Source of the DNA: Muraenolepis orangiensis
Lineage: Eukaryota; Chordata; Actinopteri; Gadiformes; Muraenolepididae
Direction of reading: 5' to 3'
Assembly: GCA_027704905.1 (NCBI GenBank)
Contig: CM051007.1
Coordinates: 16,144,686 to 16,208,685, forward strand
Length of the DNA stretch: 64,000 nt
Positions 47,673 through 59,742 of this stretch are shown here, piece by piece (within the stretch, counting starts at the first letter, position 1; each line of letters starts with the position of its first letter). The position numbers were made by a program, and so were the translations under genes. The notes under the pieces were generated by a model. The model ran no database searches and had not been told where the DNA came from. It was given only the letters and a program-made list of their open reading frames with translations.

Positions 47673-49092
47673 ATGGACAACAATGAACCCCGAGGTGCTG
47701 TGTTGCTTTCAGTAATAGGTGGGTGTTCCCTCTTCCACGACATACTACGCATGCGTGTGTCCAGAACACGTTGTACAGTACCCACCTGCCTTTAATGTGG
47801 TGCAAGTCTCTGAACACTTTCTCCTCTACCTCTTTAATGCAGTTGTTCTGAATATTATTATATGGATGCTCATGGTCACCGCCATAGGATTGGGTAGGTT
47901 CCCTGTGCTGAAATTACTGGTCTCCTTTTAGGTGGAAATTAGATTTGTCATCAGAAAAAGTATGCTAATTGAAGACACTATATCACGTTGGGCTCTTACT
48001 AATAACATGTAATAGTAAGTTGACATTATTTCAGATTTTGTTTGTCATAGACTTTTTTTTTTAGGAATTATTCATGCATTAATGAAATTGTAAAATCCTT
48101 TGTAATGAGGGTAGACGTGTAGAGATGCTAGAAAATGGGTTTAAACTGAACTAGAGAGTGAAGTCCCTCACAAAAATTCTGTTGTGTTCAGTAATAATGT
48201 ATATTAAACATTATTATTCTACCATGTTCCTCCAGGGACCATGCATTTCCACAGCTGTCCTGCCCAACCCTACATCCCCATCTACCTGACCGTGCTGGGA
48301 GTCAGCAGTCTGCTCTTGCTGACCCTCACCTATTTCCAAAGCCCGGGGAAGCAGGGTGTGGTCAGTCCCCTGACCACCGCCTGCATCAGCCTCTTGTTCC
48401 TCTTTAACACCTGTTGGTTGGTGGCAGGTGAGAGGACCGGACGATTTGTTGGTATTGGTGACACAAGGGGGGGTGGGGACACAAACCTCACGGGTGCTGA
48501 GATAACGTTAGGGTCTAGGGAGCACTAAAATCTGCAACACAGCCCAGTTCATTAGTCATATGCTAGGCTACATAGCCCACCCGGGAATTCTGGAAAGAAT
48601 AAATCGAATCACATGTATAAATCAACAGACCCAACATAACCTCATCATGAGGTTGAATAGGTGACTAGGTCTAAGTAGACCAAGCGACTTCACTATTCTC
48701 AGACATAGACTTTTGGATGAAGAGGTCACAGGTCAACCTCAGGCCTTATGAAAGCTGCACGTCTCTGTCCCTCCATAGGCACCGTGTGGGTCTATGCCAT
48801 TTACCCCCCCAGTTACTCAGCCGCCGAGGACAGATACTGCCAAAAGAGTGTCTACCAGTTGGCTTTCTACCTCACCAGCCTCTGTTGGCTTTTTGTTTTT
48901 ATTTTTGTGACTGTAACGCTCCTTTTCGGTGGACGTCACCTTCTGCTGAGCTGCTGGGACGCTGCCACCAGGGGGCGTAGTTTGTCTCGCACGATGAACT
49001 ATGCTTCGTATGGTGAAACAACAATCATTCAATCATTCTCATTCAGCAGTAACGATGGGCTGAACATGACTATCGGGATACCATCGACGTGA
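47673..49092 (+). CDS. TMEM272-like four-helix membrane protein (4 coding exons)
   Basis: Exons 47673-47718, 47843-47893, 48236-48427 and 48779-49092 are phase-consistent and encode 200 residues. There are four hydrophobic segments: about 10-32 (VLNIIIWMLMVTAIGL), 48-63, 79-98 and 123-145. The motif HFHSCPAQPYIPIYL precedes the second segment, and VYAIYPPSY with a conserved Cys follows the third. This fits TMEM272-type small proteins as I remember them; function is unknown. The C-terminal tail is Ser/Thr-rich and cytosolic or luminal by inference. The start is the first ATG after a plausible acceptor. The coding exon 4 carries a strong CTCF-like motif at 48965. Confidence 0.72.
48965..48980 (+). 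promoter_or_regulatory. CTCF-like motif inside a coding exon
   Basis: CCACCAGGGGGCGTAG matches the CTCF core on the plus strand and overlaps codons for AATRGR in the TMEM272-like exon 4. Confidence 0.35.
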
Positions 49093-49765
49093 CACATTTA
49101 CTATAAAGCCAGTTCGTTTTAGAGTTAGGGTTTGATTTTGGGGTTGAATCGAATGAACAACCCTTACCTTACTGTACTTTTACCTGAATTTATTGTATTT
49201 TTTTACCTGAGCACTGGTTCAGTTCTTGGAGACTTGTTAGAAATTAAATGCACTTTTGACTTCTGGTGACGAGTTCTCTTACCTTCCTTTGTTGAAACAC
49301 ACTATTCGCTTTGAATAAAAGCGTCTGCTAAATTACTGTAATGTAATGTAACAAATACATGAATGCATTTATGAATGAATAAATACAATTAAATATAAAT
49401 GCATGCGTTCGTTTCACAAATTACAGTGAATTTCGAATACATAGTGTACAACGGGTGTATGCTGTAGTAGTGAAGGTACAGTACAGAACATTTGAAAAAT
49501 AAATGCCGATCCTTTCAGGCTCTTGTAAAGGCGTCTATTCGAGTGAAGGGGTCCTTTTTCTATACAGGCGCTTTATTTTATCGTCGGGGGTTTGTGTCAG
49601 CGGCGGTCTCTAAAGTCGCTTTTTTTAGTTTTTGTTTACGGCACATAATCAATGCGATTAAGAGACTTATATTACAACTGGTAATACCTTTTAAGACTGT
49701 CGTCGTAAGAGGTGTATGTGGTCACAGGGCGGTTTTATTTCACATTCACCTCTTAGCTTGACACC
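49093..49765. other. 3' UTR/spacer and MRPL9 promoter region
   Basis: A fish repeat tail ('gaataaaagcgtctgctaaa') lies at about 49308-49350. From about 49500 the sequence becomes CpG-richer up to the MRPL9 ATG and is probably the MRPL9 promoter and 5' UTR. Confidence 0.5.
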
Positions 49766-51662
49766 ATGTGGGGCTCCAGCCGCCGTGTCCTTCAGGAGGT
49801 GGTGACGGCTCATGTCAAGGCTTTCTCCCAGACGACATGCAAGGTTCGTACGTTGCTACGATAACCAACTACGACGAGGGTTTCTTCTTTAAATAGGACA
49901 TGGCCGAAGTAACAACATGGTTGAATTGGTTCACGCACTGCTAGATGGCCTACGAATAGCTGCACATTATGCACGTTATAGCGCTCACTGGGAGAGGGCT
50001 CTATCCTTGGTTGGTTGTGTACTATGAACCATCCTAAAAACCTGTTTAGTGTGTGTGTGTGTGTGTGTGTGAACCACTATTGTTTTACAGTTGCTATGGT
50101 ATGAACGTGCAGCCTACACTTTCCCACAGAATACCGTTGTGGTGGAGCGGTGGTGGCAAATCCCGTTGGCCAGAGAAGGGCAGACACCGAGAATACATCC
50201 ACGAAGACACAGAATTTACAAACTGGTGGAGGACACAAAACTGGCTCCGAAAGAGACAAAGATGCAGCTGATTCTAACACAAACGGTTGCAAGTCAGTAT
50301 TTGTCTCTGTGTGTGTGTATGTGTGTGAGACCAGGCTGTTGACCGGGCTTTCAATAAGTATGGTGTGGTTTTCTTTTCACAGAGGTAGGGGGACGAGGAG
50401 ATACGGTGACTGTGAAAAAATCAGTTGGCCGAAATAAACTGCTGGCTAAAGGTTTCGCGGTTTATTCTTCCCCAGAAAACAAACAGATGTTTGCAGAGGA
50501 AGTGCGGGTAGGCATTTCGTCTCGCTTTTGAATCAATGTATTTTCGTAACATGGCCGTTTTCTATTATGCAAATGACTTCAAACCTCTTTCACACACAGG
50601 TTTTACAAGAGGGGAAGCCAGAGGATAGAATCCAAACACGCACAGGACTACTTGTAAATGTTTTACTATTTTTGGTCTTCTTCCATTTAGCAGTTATTTT
50701 TTTTCAAGATTAATCTTCTACAAAGCTGTCTTTTTGTATTTGCAGACTGTGGACTTCCTGAAGTGCTCACAGTTGAAGGTTCATCAATGGCCTTCGGGTG
50801 ACTATACACTCACCAAAGAGATTGCGTGCAGGCAATTTTCCGGGAAGGTATTCGTTTTCAAATTTTTTGGCATTATTTTAGATCAAATACATTCAGTGGC
50901 ATCATTAGTCTAACATTCTATCTTTTTATTCAGTTGGGAGTTATTGTACCACTTCATGCGTTGAGACTTCCAGACGAGCCAATCAAGGATGTGGGGGAAT
51001 ACTGGTGTGAGGTTACGGTAAGATGAATTCAAGATTTCTTTGCCATATGCAACAAGTACAATGGAATGCTTACTCCCCATTCCCTCCCACAGTATGGATT
51101 TAGTCAAACACTATACTCTAAAAATACTGTACACAATAACAATAAAAGTGACTGATGGAGGATGTTAGATTGTGCACAAAGCATTTAAAAAGCATTGTTA
51201 AGTGCCAGTAGTGCAACAGCATCATGAATACAGTGCAATTACTGTAATGAGTCCAGCAAAAGTAATGTAGATTGTGTAATGTAATATGGATGACGATGTT
51301 ATGATAGTGACAGCACTCCTAGCAGTTTAGTAGGCTCACTGTGGCAAAAATTAATAGAAAAGTAATAATAAAATGTTTTAACTGGGATTCTTTCTCAGGT
51401 GAATGGAATAGACATAGTTCGTATTCCAGTGTTGGTCCTGCCGTATGAAGACAAATCTGCAGTGGCGCAGAAAAGGTTGAAAGAATTGAGGCAGGAAGCT
51501 GAAGATTCTATAGCAGCAGAGGCCAGTCCTGAAATGGCCGCTCACGCATTGGAAGCGTCTGAGGTTTCGTCTGATTCTGATGGCATGTCTACAGCATCTC
51601 CAGAGCCTTTGCCTGCAGAAGACAAAACGGGACCACCAACTGAAAACCGGCCGAAAGATTGA
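49766..51662 (+). CDS. mrpl9: Mitochondrial large ribosomal subunit protein bL9m (7 exons)
   Basis: Exons 49766-49843, 50091-50292, 50383-50507, 50600-50653, 50746-50847, 50934-51017 and 51399-51662 are in phase and give 302 residues (human 267). The N-terminus is a basic, Ser/Thr-containing mitochondrial presequence. The core carries RWWQIPLA, HRIYKLVEDTK, the bL9 signature-like GRGDTVTVKKSVGRNKLL, then VYSSPENK and LPDEPIKDVGEYWCEVTVNG. The extra length is an acidic Ser/Pro/Glu-rich C-terminus of about 50 residues. It acts in the mitoribosome. The gene faces PRCC tail to tail. Confidence 0.94.
51026..51120 (+). repeat. Dispersed retroelement 3'-end, copy 2 of 3
   Basis: Contains 'caagtacaatggaatgctta' and 'ccctcccacagtatgg' in MRPL9 intron 6. 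Related to 45689-45785 and 57093-57200. Confidence 0.65.
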
Positions 51663-52815
51663 AGGACTGATTTCAAAATTCCCAATTCATGTTAATACAA
51701 AATAATGGTACCGTGTCACATAAATAAGAGAAAATACCAGTTAAGTGTCCTTTTCAAGTTTTTAATTCAGTTTTGTATTATACTTTATATCAAACATGTC
51801 TGCCGGCCATCCATGAGTGTTCTCTTAATTTAGTGGATCATTTAAATATAAATACCTAGAAATTCTAAACTAAATGCCTTCAAGATTATGAACGCATAGC
51901 AAGTATTTTATCCAAGTATTCTACTGCCACAAAATTAAATCTTAAGGACTTATTCTCTAGTTTCCAACATGAAGAGGGACATGCGGTACTATTGCCACAG
52001 AGCCTGCGTCGTAAAACAAGTAAATACTCAATGGCTTTAGTCAGCAAATTCGTATACCTTCACATGCTCCTGACAGATTCAAAAAGTATTCTCCCAGTTC
52101 CAGCAATGGTATGTTGTGTATACATCTGGCTTTGTACATAATGGTTTTGACTATTACAAAATTATAAATTTCATCAAAACATTTCAAGGTTGTTTAGAAA
52201 AGCTGCCCCCCCCCCCCCCAAAGTCACTGCGATGACCACATCAGCACTAACACCCATACTGCTGTGCTCCAAAACCGGACTTCAGTGGCGTCTTAAGACG
52301 TTAATGGGATGGGGGGGGGGGGGGGGGGGGAAATAACTCCCTTCAAAAATAATCTATTAGCACTGAAGTCAATTTAGGATGACGTGAGAAGCAATATCAC
52401 TACTGCTCGCTCTGAGATGAGTTAACGTTTACCAGTTCAGAGCATGATCAAAATGATATCATGGAAAAGGGATTGATGGCGTTACCATTCAATGGCTAGA
52501 TGGATGGTTACAAAGGACGTTATAATCTTAGGAAATGTGTTAAGTCTTTCAGTCAGAATATGTAGAGGAGTAAACAAGACAGATTTTGTTTAAATGCAGG
52601 AGTCAAACAAGATGTAATACAGTAATCCAACAAAACATACCCAATATTAACAAACAAACAAAAACAGAGAAGTCGGTATTATGAGGCAAATATTTCATCC
52701 CAAGCAACAGTTGGAAGAATGCATTTGCTCAGGTGAAAAGAAAACTGGGAAGCTATTATCTACAGTCTGCCCTAAAGGATTCTGGAGGGCACCGATTGTC
52801 CAGAATACAGCGGAT
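51663..52815. other. Convergent 3' UTRs of MRPL9 and PRCC
   Basis: No gene. Contains C14 at 52206-52219 and G20 at 52311-52330, complementary homopolymers about 90 bases apart. A large part is probably PRCC 3' UTR. Confidence 0.55.
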
Positions 52816-55296
52816 TTAGAAGCCATATTTAGCCTGGGTCTGACGGCGTGTTAGCTTGTTTTCTGCCCAGTTGTTCTTCAGTTCCAGCTCACGTTCCTTT
52901 GCCTACAGAGAATAGACAGCAGGTTTGAATACAATTAACCTAATCTCAAATACATGTATTATATTTAGACATTTGATTGTAGAAGATTCATTTTGTGATT
53001 GAAACAAATATTTAAATTCCTATTTTTTTAGGAATATCTATCCATCTGTATATCACACATGTTCAATACTTTGACACACACTATTATATTATTAATAATT
53101 CATATATATATATTCAGTTATGTATATCGAAGGTAGCAGTAGTAGTAGTACAGCCGGACTCACCTGGTGAATAAGATACGTGATCTGGTGCTTTCGTCGC
53201 TGCTGTCCTGTAGGTTGGTCTCCCTTTTTCTGAAAACATGAATTCTATAAATTAGCCTATTACAATATCAAAACAAATCCTTAATAAAATAGTACATATC
53301 TTTTATTAGGCCATCGATAAAACCAGCCAGTATGTGCTCATGTTGGTGGAAGATTAAGAGTCATAGCTCACCTTGCTGAAGGACTTGCGTTCTTGTTTCT
53401 CCTCGCTCACGTTCTTGGTCATCCACTGCTGGCTGCCAACCAACTGGTCATCACCTTTGATCTCCAGAAACTTTACTTCCTCTTTGCCCCGGTTGCGCTT
53501 CCCCTGAAGCCTCATGAACTGTAGCAGGGAAAAAGAGGTTTAAAGGGAAAGGATGCTTAAATTAGCATTAGCTTCACCCCAAAGGAGGTCTATTTTACAA
53601 GAAGAGTAGTTCAAAAGAAGTCCAATTGCCAGATTTACATTATATATGAGAGAGCAATGTGAATTTGTAAGTGCAGGTTTAGGGCGGTCACACACAAGCA
53701 ATATCTGCCAGAACAATGATTTTGTCGCCCAGTTCTAAACGCAAGGCAAGTACGAACATGGGTCACCGCAGTGAGGGGGAGGAGACCAGACAAAACAACA
53801 GAGAAAGGTTGCTCTTACCGCCTCCTCATCAAAGATTTCAGAGGATCCTGGCTCATCATCGTCATCCTCCTCATCTGCCTGTTTGGGGTTTACATCCTGG
53901 TAGTATGGCTGGTTATAAAAACCCTGTCCCAAGAAGAGACATTTAGAAAAGAGGTCAGATGTTCCAATTGAATTTACATTAGAGATCAACTTCCAATTAA
54001 TATAAAAGGCATTGGAAAATACTTCCTACCGGAGCTCCAGCATCTGTTAGCGGCTGCTGGTACTCTGGAGGCTGGCCACTCCACGCCCCGGGCCCCTCGT
54101 TGCTGCAGCCAAAGTCCAGCGGGGTGTCATATTGGCCATCCTCGTCGACTCTGGGTCCTAAGGGAAGGGCGACGATAGGTGCCCGGGACTCTGGGTCGGG
54201 GCTAGGCACCGCGGCGACCGGCGCTGTACTCTCTCCCAGGGAGAAGTAGTTCTCTGGGGCCACATCCTCCTCGTTGTCGTGGTCTTCAGTGGCTATCTGC
54301 CTAGCCACCTGCAGGGCCGCCGACTTTGCGGCAGCCTTGATGGCCGAGGGAGAATCGCTGGAGCAGAGGAGGCCCTTGGCAGGTGCTGCGGGCCTGGGGG
54401 CTTTGGGTTCTGCGGACTTGGTGAGTGTGTAGGGTATCAATGGTCTGTTGAATTCCTTCACGCTCATGTTCCTGGGCTGTGGCAAGAGAGAGGACAGGCC
54501 TGTGCCGGACCCCTGTTGGAGGGAAATGTGTGCAGATGAAAAGAAAAGATGAAAAGAAGACATCTTTATACACTGGTTACAATGTTGATATCAAGAAAAT
54601 GTAGTATTTGTATATTTGCTCACAACATCCACCTTATAGATTACATTGAGGCATATTCAACTTGGAATATTAAGTGATATCCAGATGGCAAAATCATTTT
54701 GAGGAAATAGTCATGTCTCTTAATTAAAATCCCTAAATATTGCAGTAGGTTTGTACATTTAGGTTACAAAACATGTATACACTGCATCGTTCATGAGTCC
54801 ATCCAAGAAAAGTGTGTGTTTTTGTTTCGTTTTTTTACCTGAGGTTGTGACCTTTTCCTTGCTGGTCCGTCGTCCTCGGAATCCGACTAGACATTTAAAA
54901 TATATGATTCGTTATATTACGTTTTGATACCAATTGAAAATAACGAAAAATAACGTAGCATATGCAGCGTTCACTTACATCATCTCTCTGGATCTTCGGT
55001 ACAGTAATTTTGACGGGCTCTGTACGTTTCTTGGGTTTGGGCAAGTTGAAAAGTAAGCCACCTTTTGGAGCCTGCGAATCGGGGCCATCGTTAAGCGAAG
55101 TGTCCCTTGGTGAAACGCTGGACTCCGTTGGCCTGCTGCTTGGTTTTTCACTTCTTATTGCACTTGACGATGCCTTTTTAGGCGCTGGTAAAACAGAAAA
55201 GAGCCCTCTGCTCGGTTTGCTCTCCTGTGCGAAACTAGTTGAAGTCTCTTCTTCGGACTCGCTATCGCCACTGCTTCCATAGGCGACTAAAGACAT
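52816..55296 (-). CDS. prcc: PRCC, proline-rich mitotic checkpoint/splicing-associated protein (7 exons)
   Basis: Exons 55296-54979, 54886-54839, 54512-54030, 53923-53819, 53518-53372, 53229-53164 and 52902-52816 are all in phase and give 417 residues. The start MSLVAYGSSGDSESEEE matches the family; an in-frame ATG 11 codons upstream is less likely. Motifs in order: GLFSVLPAPK, LLFNLPKPKKRTEPVKI, GTGLSSLLPQPRN, SAIKAAAKSAALQVARQIA, DVAPENYFSL, and the highly conserved C-terminus with LQGKRNRG, DDQLVGSQQWMTK, GQQRRKHQITYLIHQAKE and RRQTQAKYGF. It is shorter in the proline-rich N-terminal half than human PRCC. It is a nuclear protein linked to splicing factors and, in human, fused to TFE3 in renal carcinoma. 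It is head to head with HDGF. Confidence 0.95.
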
Positions 55297-56636
55297 GTCG
55301 GCTGGTGTGATGTGACGCTGGAGCGCCAAGCGGACATGTATAACTTAACGTGCCTTGGTTATGCTTCAGAAACTCCTACTTGCGTTTGCTTGCTTGCTTG
55401 TGGCTTGGATACAAAACCCTTTGGTATCTTCCTTGAAATAAAATAATGCATCGAACTAGCAGCCTGCAGAATGATTGAATGGCTATAAAATAGCCATCAC
55501 AGCGGGCTATTTTAAATTACAGCTTGGGGTCTATCTAAAGTCGGATTACAATCTAGGCCGCGATGGATAACACGGTTAATCTCATGCGGTTTGAGGAAGT
55601 TGATTTCCGGTGACTTTTATGAGCAATACCACGACATGGATCGACTCACTGATGTGTTGATCTCTGGGTTTCTGCAGTCACAAAATAACAACCTCTGATC
55701 AAAACATACCCCGTCTTTCCAAGTCCAATACTCTCCAATGATGCGCAGGTTTTTGCGCATACGTTTTTTCTTCGTTTAGATATGCGTCATTTCCTTAAGA
55801 AACCTCAAGGCCCGTACAGCTCATGAGCGCCGCCAGGCGGTGCAGTGGGAGCTGTACCTTCAAGTGCCCTTTACTGTGTGTCTTTTTTCTATGTTTGTGC
55901 ATGTATACATCATGTCACGTAGCATTGCTAATGTTTCGAGTACATTCAAGTCGTTCTTATCAGCACATTCCTGGTTATACCTGACAAATTGATCAATATT
56001 AGCCAAAACTAAATAAATGCATTTTGTCAATGGTCAATTTGAATGTGTAAATAGTCATGTGTTTAACGTTTGTACCTTGTTGTTTTCCTTTGAAATGTAT
56101 TTGTGTATTACCTTATTTGAATACCGTAGAGTGTCGTTGAGTGTCATGAAAAGCGTTCTTTATACTCAATTGTATTCTTAAATGTTTGTTATTATTATTC
56201 ATGGAGGTAAAGAAGTTGTTAATAAATTGCCCCCCTGCTGGTACGCAACCAGCAGGGGGCGCTGGAATGAACTGCAACTGAAACCAGTGGGTGCGTCTAC
56301 GAATTGGGAAGCGGGTTACAATTTCAAACCTAAACAGTCAAGAGAGAGAGGCTTGAGACCAGGCCAATATAATCCAAAATACATTTTAAAAAGCGATCTT
56401 GAACGGTATTGGAATATTTCTCGTAGCGTTTTAATCGATTAGGGCTAAAAAAGTGAACGCGAAAAGCGATCATTTCTTCACATTTGTTGTTCTCCTCGCG
56501 TTTGATTGTATCTCGATAAACCGCGTCGTTGTTTGTTAGTTTTTTTGCAGGTGTTTTGTGTGGATATTACGCCAACCCCGTTATTGTTACTACTATTATC
56601 CACTTTGTAATAACACCGCTACATATTCCCTGAAAT
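55297..56636. promoter_or_regulatory. Divergent PRCC-HDGF promoter region
   Basis: 1.34 kb between the two opposite start codons. Both ends are probably 5' UTR. The middle (55860-56200) is AT-rich with nothing recognised. A hairpin and CTCF-like motif lies at 56230-56265. Confidence 0.55.
56230..56265 (+). promoter_or_regulatory. CTCF-like motif with inverted half-site hairpin
   Basis: CCAGCAGGGGGCGCTGG at 56249-56265 is a near-perfect CTCF core. Just upstream, CCCCCCTGCTGG (56230-56241) is its inverse, so the region folds as a 12-bp stem with a 7-base loop. Confidence 0.45.
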
Positions 56637-59600
56637 ATGCCGCGGTCGAATAGGCAACGGGAATACAAACCCGGTGATCTCGTGTTCGCCAAAATGAAGG
56701 GATATCCACACTGGCCTGCCAGGGTAAGCCGCAAACCTTTTTTTTTATTGTCTTGTTTTCCTCCTTTTTAAAAATATATATTTAGATTTTGTATTGATAA
56801 CACGGGTGGTGTCTGCTTTTCGTGTTTACCACGGCACATGCACGTAAGGCCTCCGTGTTGAGGTAGCTAACGTTAGCATTGGCTAACTGTTTAACATGTA
56901 ACCGTCTAACCGTCTCGAGCGGCAGCGGACGTTACGGCCGCTCAGACTTAGTCCGTTCCAGTCTGGTCCGTCCGAATCCGTCGAAAACCTGGAGAATACA
57001 ACCCATGTGTCAGCTTTGCACTGGCACGGTCTCTCTCTCTCTTGCTTGTTGTTATACAATGTTTTGAATTTGTAATACAAATGTGTGTTGTATTTTCAAG
57101 ATTCTTTATTTGGCTTCATGTGTAACAAGTACAATGGAGTGCTTACTCTCCATTCACTCCCGCAGTATGAATTATTCACAACCGCCACAGTGGAAGTAAA
57201 ACATGAAAAAGTGTTAAATAGCCATAATAATAATTTAGTGTCTAATGTACATAGGACGGCTGGTGCAGAAAAAAGCATTTTAAATAGACCGTAGTGCAGC
57301 ACCGTATGCAGTGTTATCTGCGCCTAACGTACATGTGTAGGGTCGAGAGTCAACCGGTCATCTGATCTATTGGGGGAAGAGGAGCCACGTCGCCCACCAC
57401 CACCAGCTGTTAGAAGCATGCTTAAAGTGGGCCGTGGAAGTTTCTGTCCGCAACTATAATCAGAAACTGCACATTTCTCACTGGGTGTAAAGGGGCTACC
57501 TGTAGGACTTTGTCCACTCGTTCCTTAAACTATAATTCGGATTCAGATACACATATAAGTACATTTAACAAATGTACATATTTACATAATTCCACAGAAC
57601 CAAGCATGGGCCATCCTGGTCTAGCCGCCTTCAAATGTGTTAACAGTCATTCGGAGTATACGTCACTATATAAGTGAAAGTCAGTGATTGTGGTTCCAGT
57701 CGTTTCATCACTTAAGCTTCTGGGGAAAGCTATTAAGATGATCGGATCCGTTTATGAAATATCATGTTCTACATTGTAGTGTTCATGTTTTAGTAAAACG
57801 TTGGCAAAACATGCAAAATGACTCTAAATCATCATGTGCAATATTATTTTGTACCCTCTAAATATCTTGCCATTGTATTCCTGAAGCACTTCCCTTCCTT
57901 TTCTGTGTTTTCTTGTCCAGCTTGTTGTGTGCCTGAATTTGAATAAGTTGAGCTGTTTAAAAAAAAAAATGTTTTACCTATACGTTTGATCACAGATTGA
58001 CGAGTTGCCCGAAGGAGCAGTGAAGTCGCCATCCAACAAATATCAGGTGTTCTTCTTTGGCACACATGAAACGTGAGTTAAGTGTTTTATCAGCCGATCA
58101 AGTCAACTGAACACATCAATTGATCTGGTCCTGATTGATGCATCATCCTCATATTGCTAACTACACGATGAACATCATTTGAATGTTTTCATGCAAGAAG
58201 GATGTATGAACGCTGTACTTAGTTGTGCTTTTGGGAAACCATCCCTTCACCATCCCTTCACTGTCTCTGTATATGCAATGGTGCACATAATAATGGTAAT
58301 AAAATAAAATAAATATTATTCAGGTCAGGATGATCAGTGTCATGTTTGCCGTCTCCAGGGCATTCCTGGGGGCCAAGGATTTGTTCCCCTACGACGAATC
58401 CAAGGAGAAGTTTGGAAAACCCACCAAAAGGAAAGGCTTCAGTGAGGGACTCTGGGAAATTGAGAACAACCCCACAGTCACGCACGAGGCCTACGAGGTG
58501 TGTAGACAAGTCTTTCTGGCTGCACACAGGATGCAATCTTTTGTTTTGTGTGTGCTTGTAATGCAACAATACACAATTGATGGGCTATATATAGAAAAAC
58601 ATTTTGAAGGATGTACCCTGAGGTTGGACAAATGCAAGTTAATTTCTAGGACACAACTTAATACATCTAACCTTTTTATTTGAGGATCTCAAATTCTAAA
58701 TTCGAGCCTACCTACCCGGTTGTACATTCGACACACACCCCCTAAAGCATTCATTTAGCTTGCTGTACATGTTTTGATTTGGCCAAACCAGCCCAAATTT
58801 TAAGAGTTTTATTTTATCTAAATGTAGGCTACACAAAGAAAATAATCTTGATCTTGCACAATACACTGCCACCAACACTGGTGCATGTCAAGTCGGTCAC
58901 AAATGACCAGCTGCATTATAGGTTTCGCTGTTTTAAGTTAAGACAAGATTATTTGATAACTGCAAAATACAATTATATGTAAAATAAATGTAGACATGGT
59001 TTAAAATGTATATGTGGCATTGGGTAGGGTGTTAACATAAACATATTTTCCCCACTCAGGCAGAAGAGAAGGAAAGCTTGGCTGATGGGAAACAGGAGGC
59101 TGTTGTTGTGGAAAAGGCTGAGGCAGAGGGCAGCAGTGACGAAGACGAGGGCGCCCTGGTCATTGACGAGAAGAGCGACCGGGGCGGGGCCAAACGGAAG
59201 GCCGGGGAGTCCACGGAGGTAAGCCTCCACGGGCCCACCTGGAGGTCTTTTTGCTTAAGCGACTTTAAAGTCAGAGAGACGCTCATCAAAGCATCCCATG
59301 AAATTGGACTAACTATAAAACATTTCAAGCGATGCTTAACAAAAAATGAAAACGAGGGGTAGCTATAGGAGTTGTAAAGACAAGGTTATTAAGGACCTAT
59401 AACTTAACACACCACGGTCTTCTCACGTAATCCTCTGCTAGGTGTCTCCCAAGCGTCTGAAGGACCCAGTAGGGGAAGGCGACTCGAAGGCAGACGACAA
59501 GAAGTCCAACGCAGAGGCCAAAGCCAATAACGTGGCGGGCCCCCCGGCCGCTGCTCCGTCCTCACAGAGCGACTCGAAAGCAGAGTCCAAGAGCGACGCG

Positions 59601-59742
59601 CCTGTGGCGGAGAAGCTAACTGCGGATAAGGATAAGGTGCGTCACCTGTCAAAAGGCAGAACTTCATAGCTAAACGGTGTCATTCAGAAATTCTGTGGAC
59701 TAATAATTTTGTCATTTTTAGCCGGTGACGGACAGCGCTTAA
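56637..59742 (+). CDS. hdgf: Hepatoma-derived growth factor, PWWP-domain protein (6 exons)
   Basis: Exons 56637-56723, 57996-58072, 58359-58497, 59060-59218, 59442-59636 and 59722-59742 are in phase and give 225 residues. The N-terminal PWWP (HATH) domain is at about 1-95: MPRSNRQREYKPGDLVFAKMK, the PHWP signature at 24-27, NKYQVFFFGTHET, and KRKGFSEGLWEIENNPTV. The PWWP domain reads methylated histone/DNA. The acidic, low-complexity C-terminal half carries SSDEDEG, a GAKRKAGE basic stretch and VSPKRLKD, typical of HDGF nuclear-localisation motifs. The last exon encodes only PVTDSA. The 3' UTR is long and runs to about 61375. Confidence 0.96.
57093..57200 (+). repeat. Dispersed retroelement 3'-end, copy 3 of 3
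   Basis: Contains 'caagtacaatggagtgctta' and 'cactcccgcagtatgaatta' in HDGF intron 1. Confidence 0.65.
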
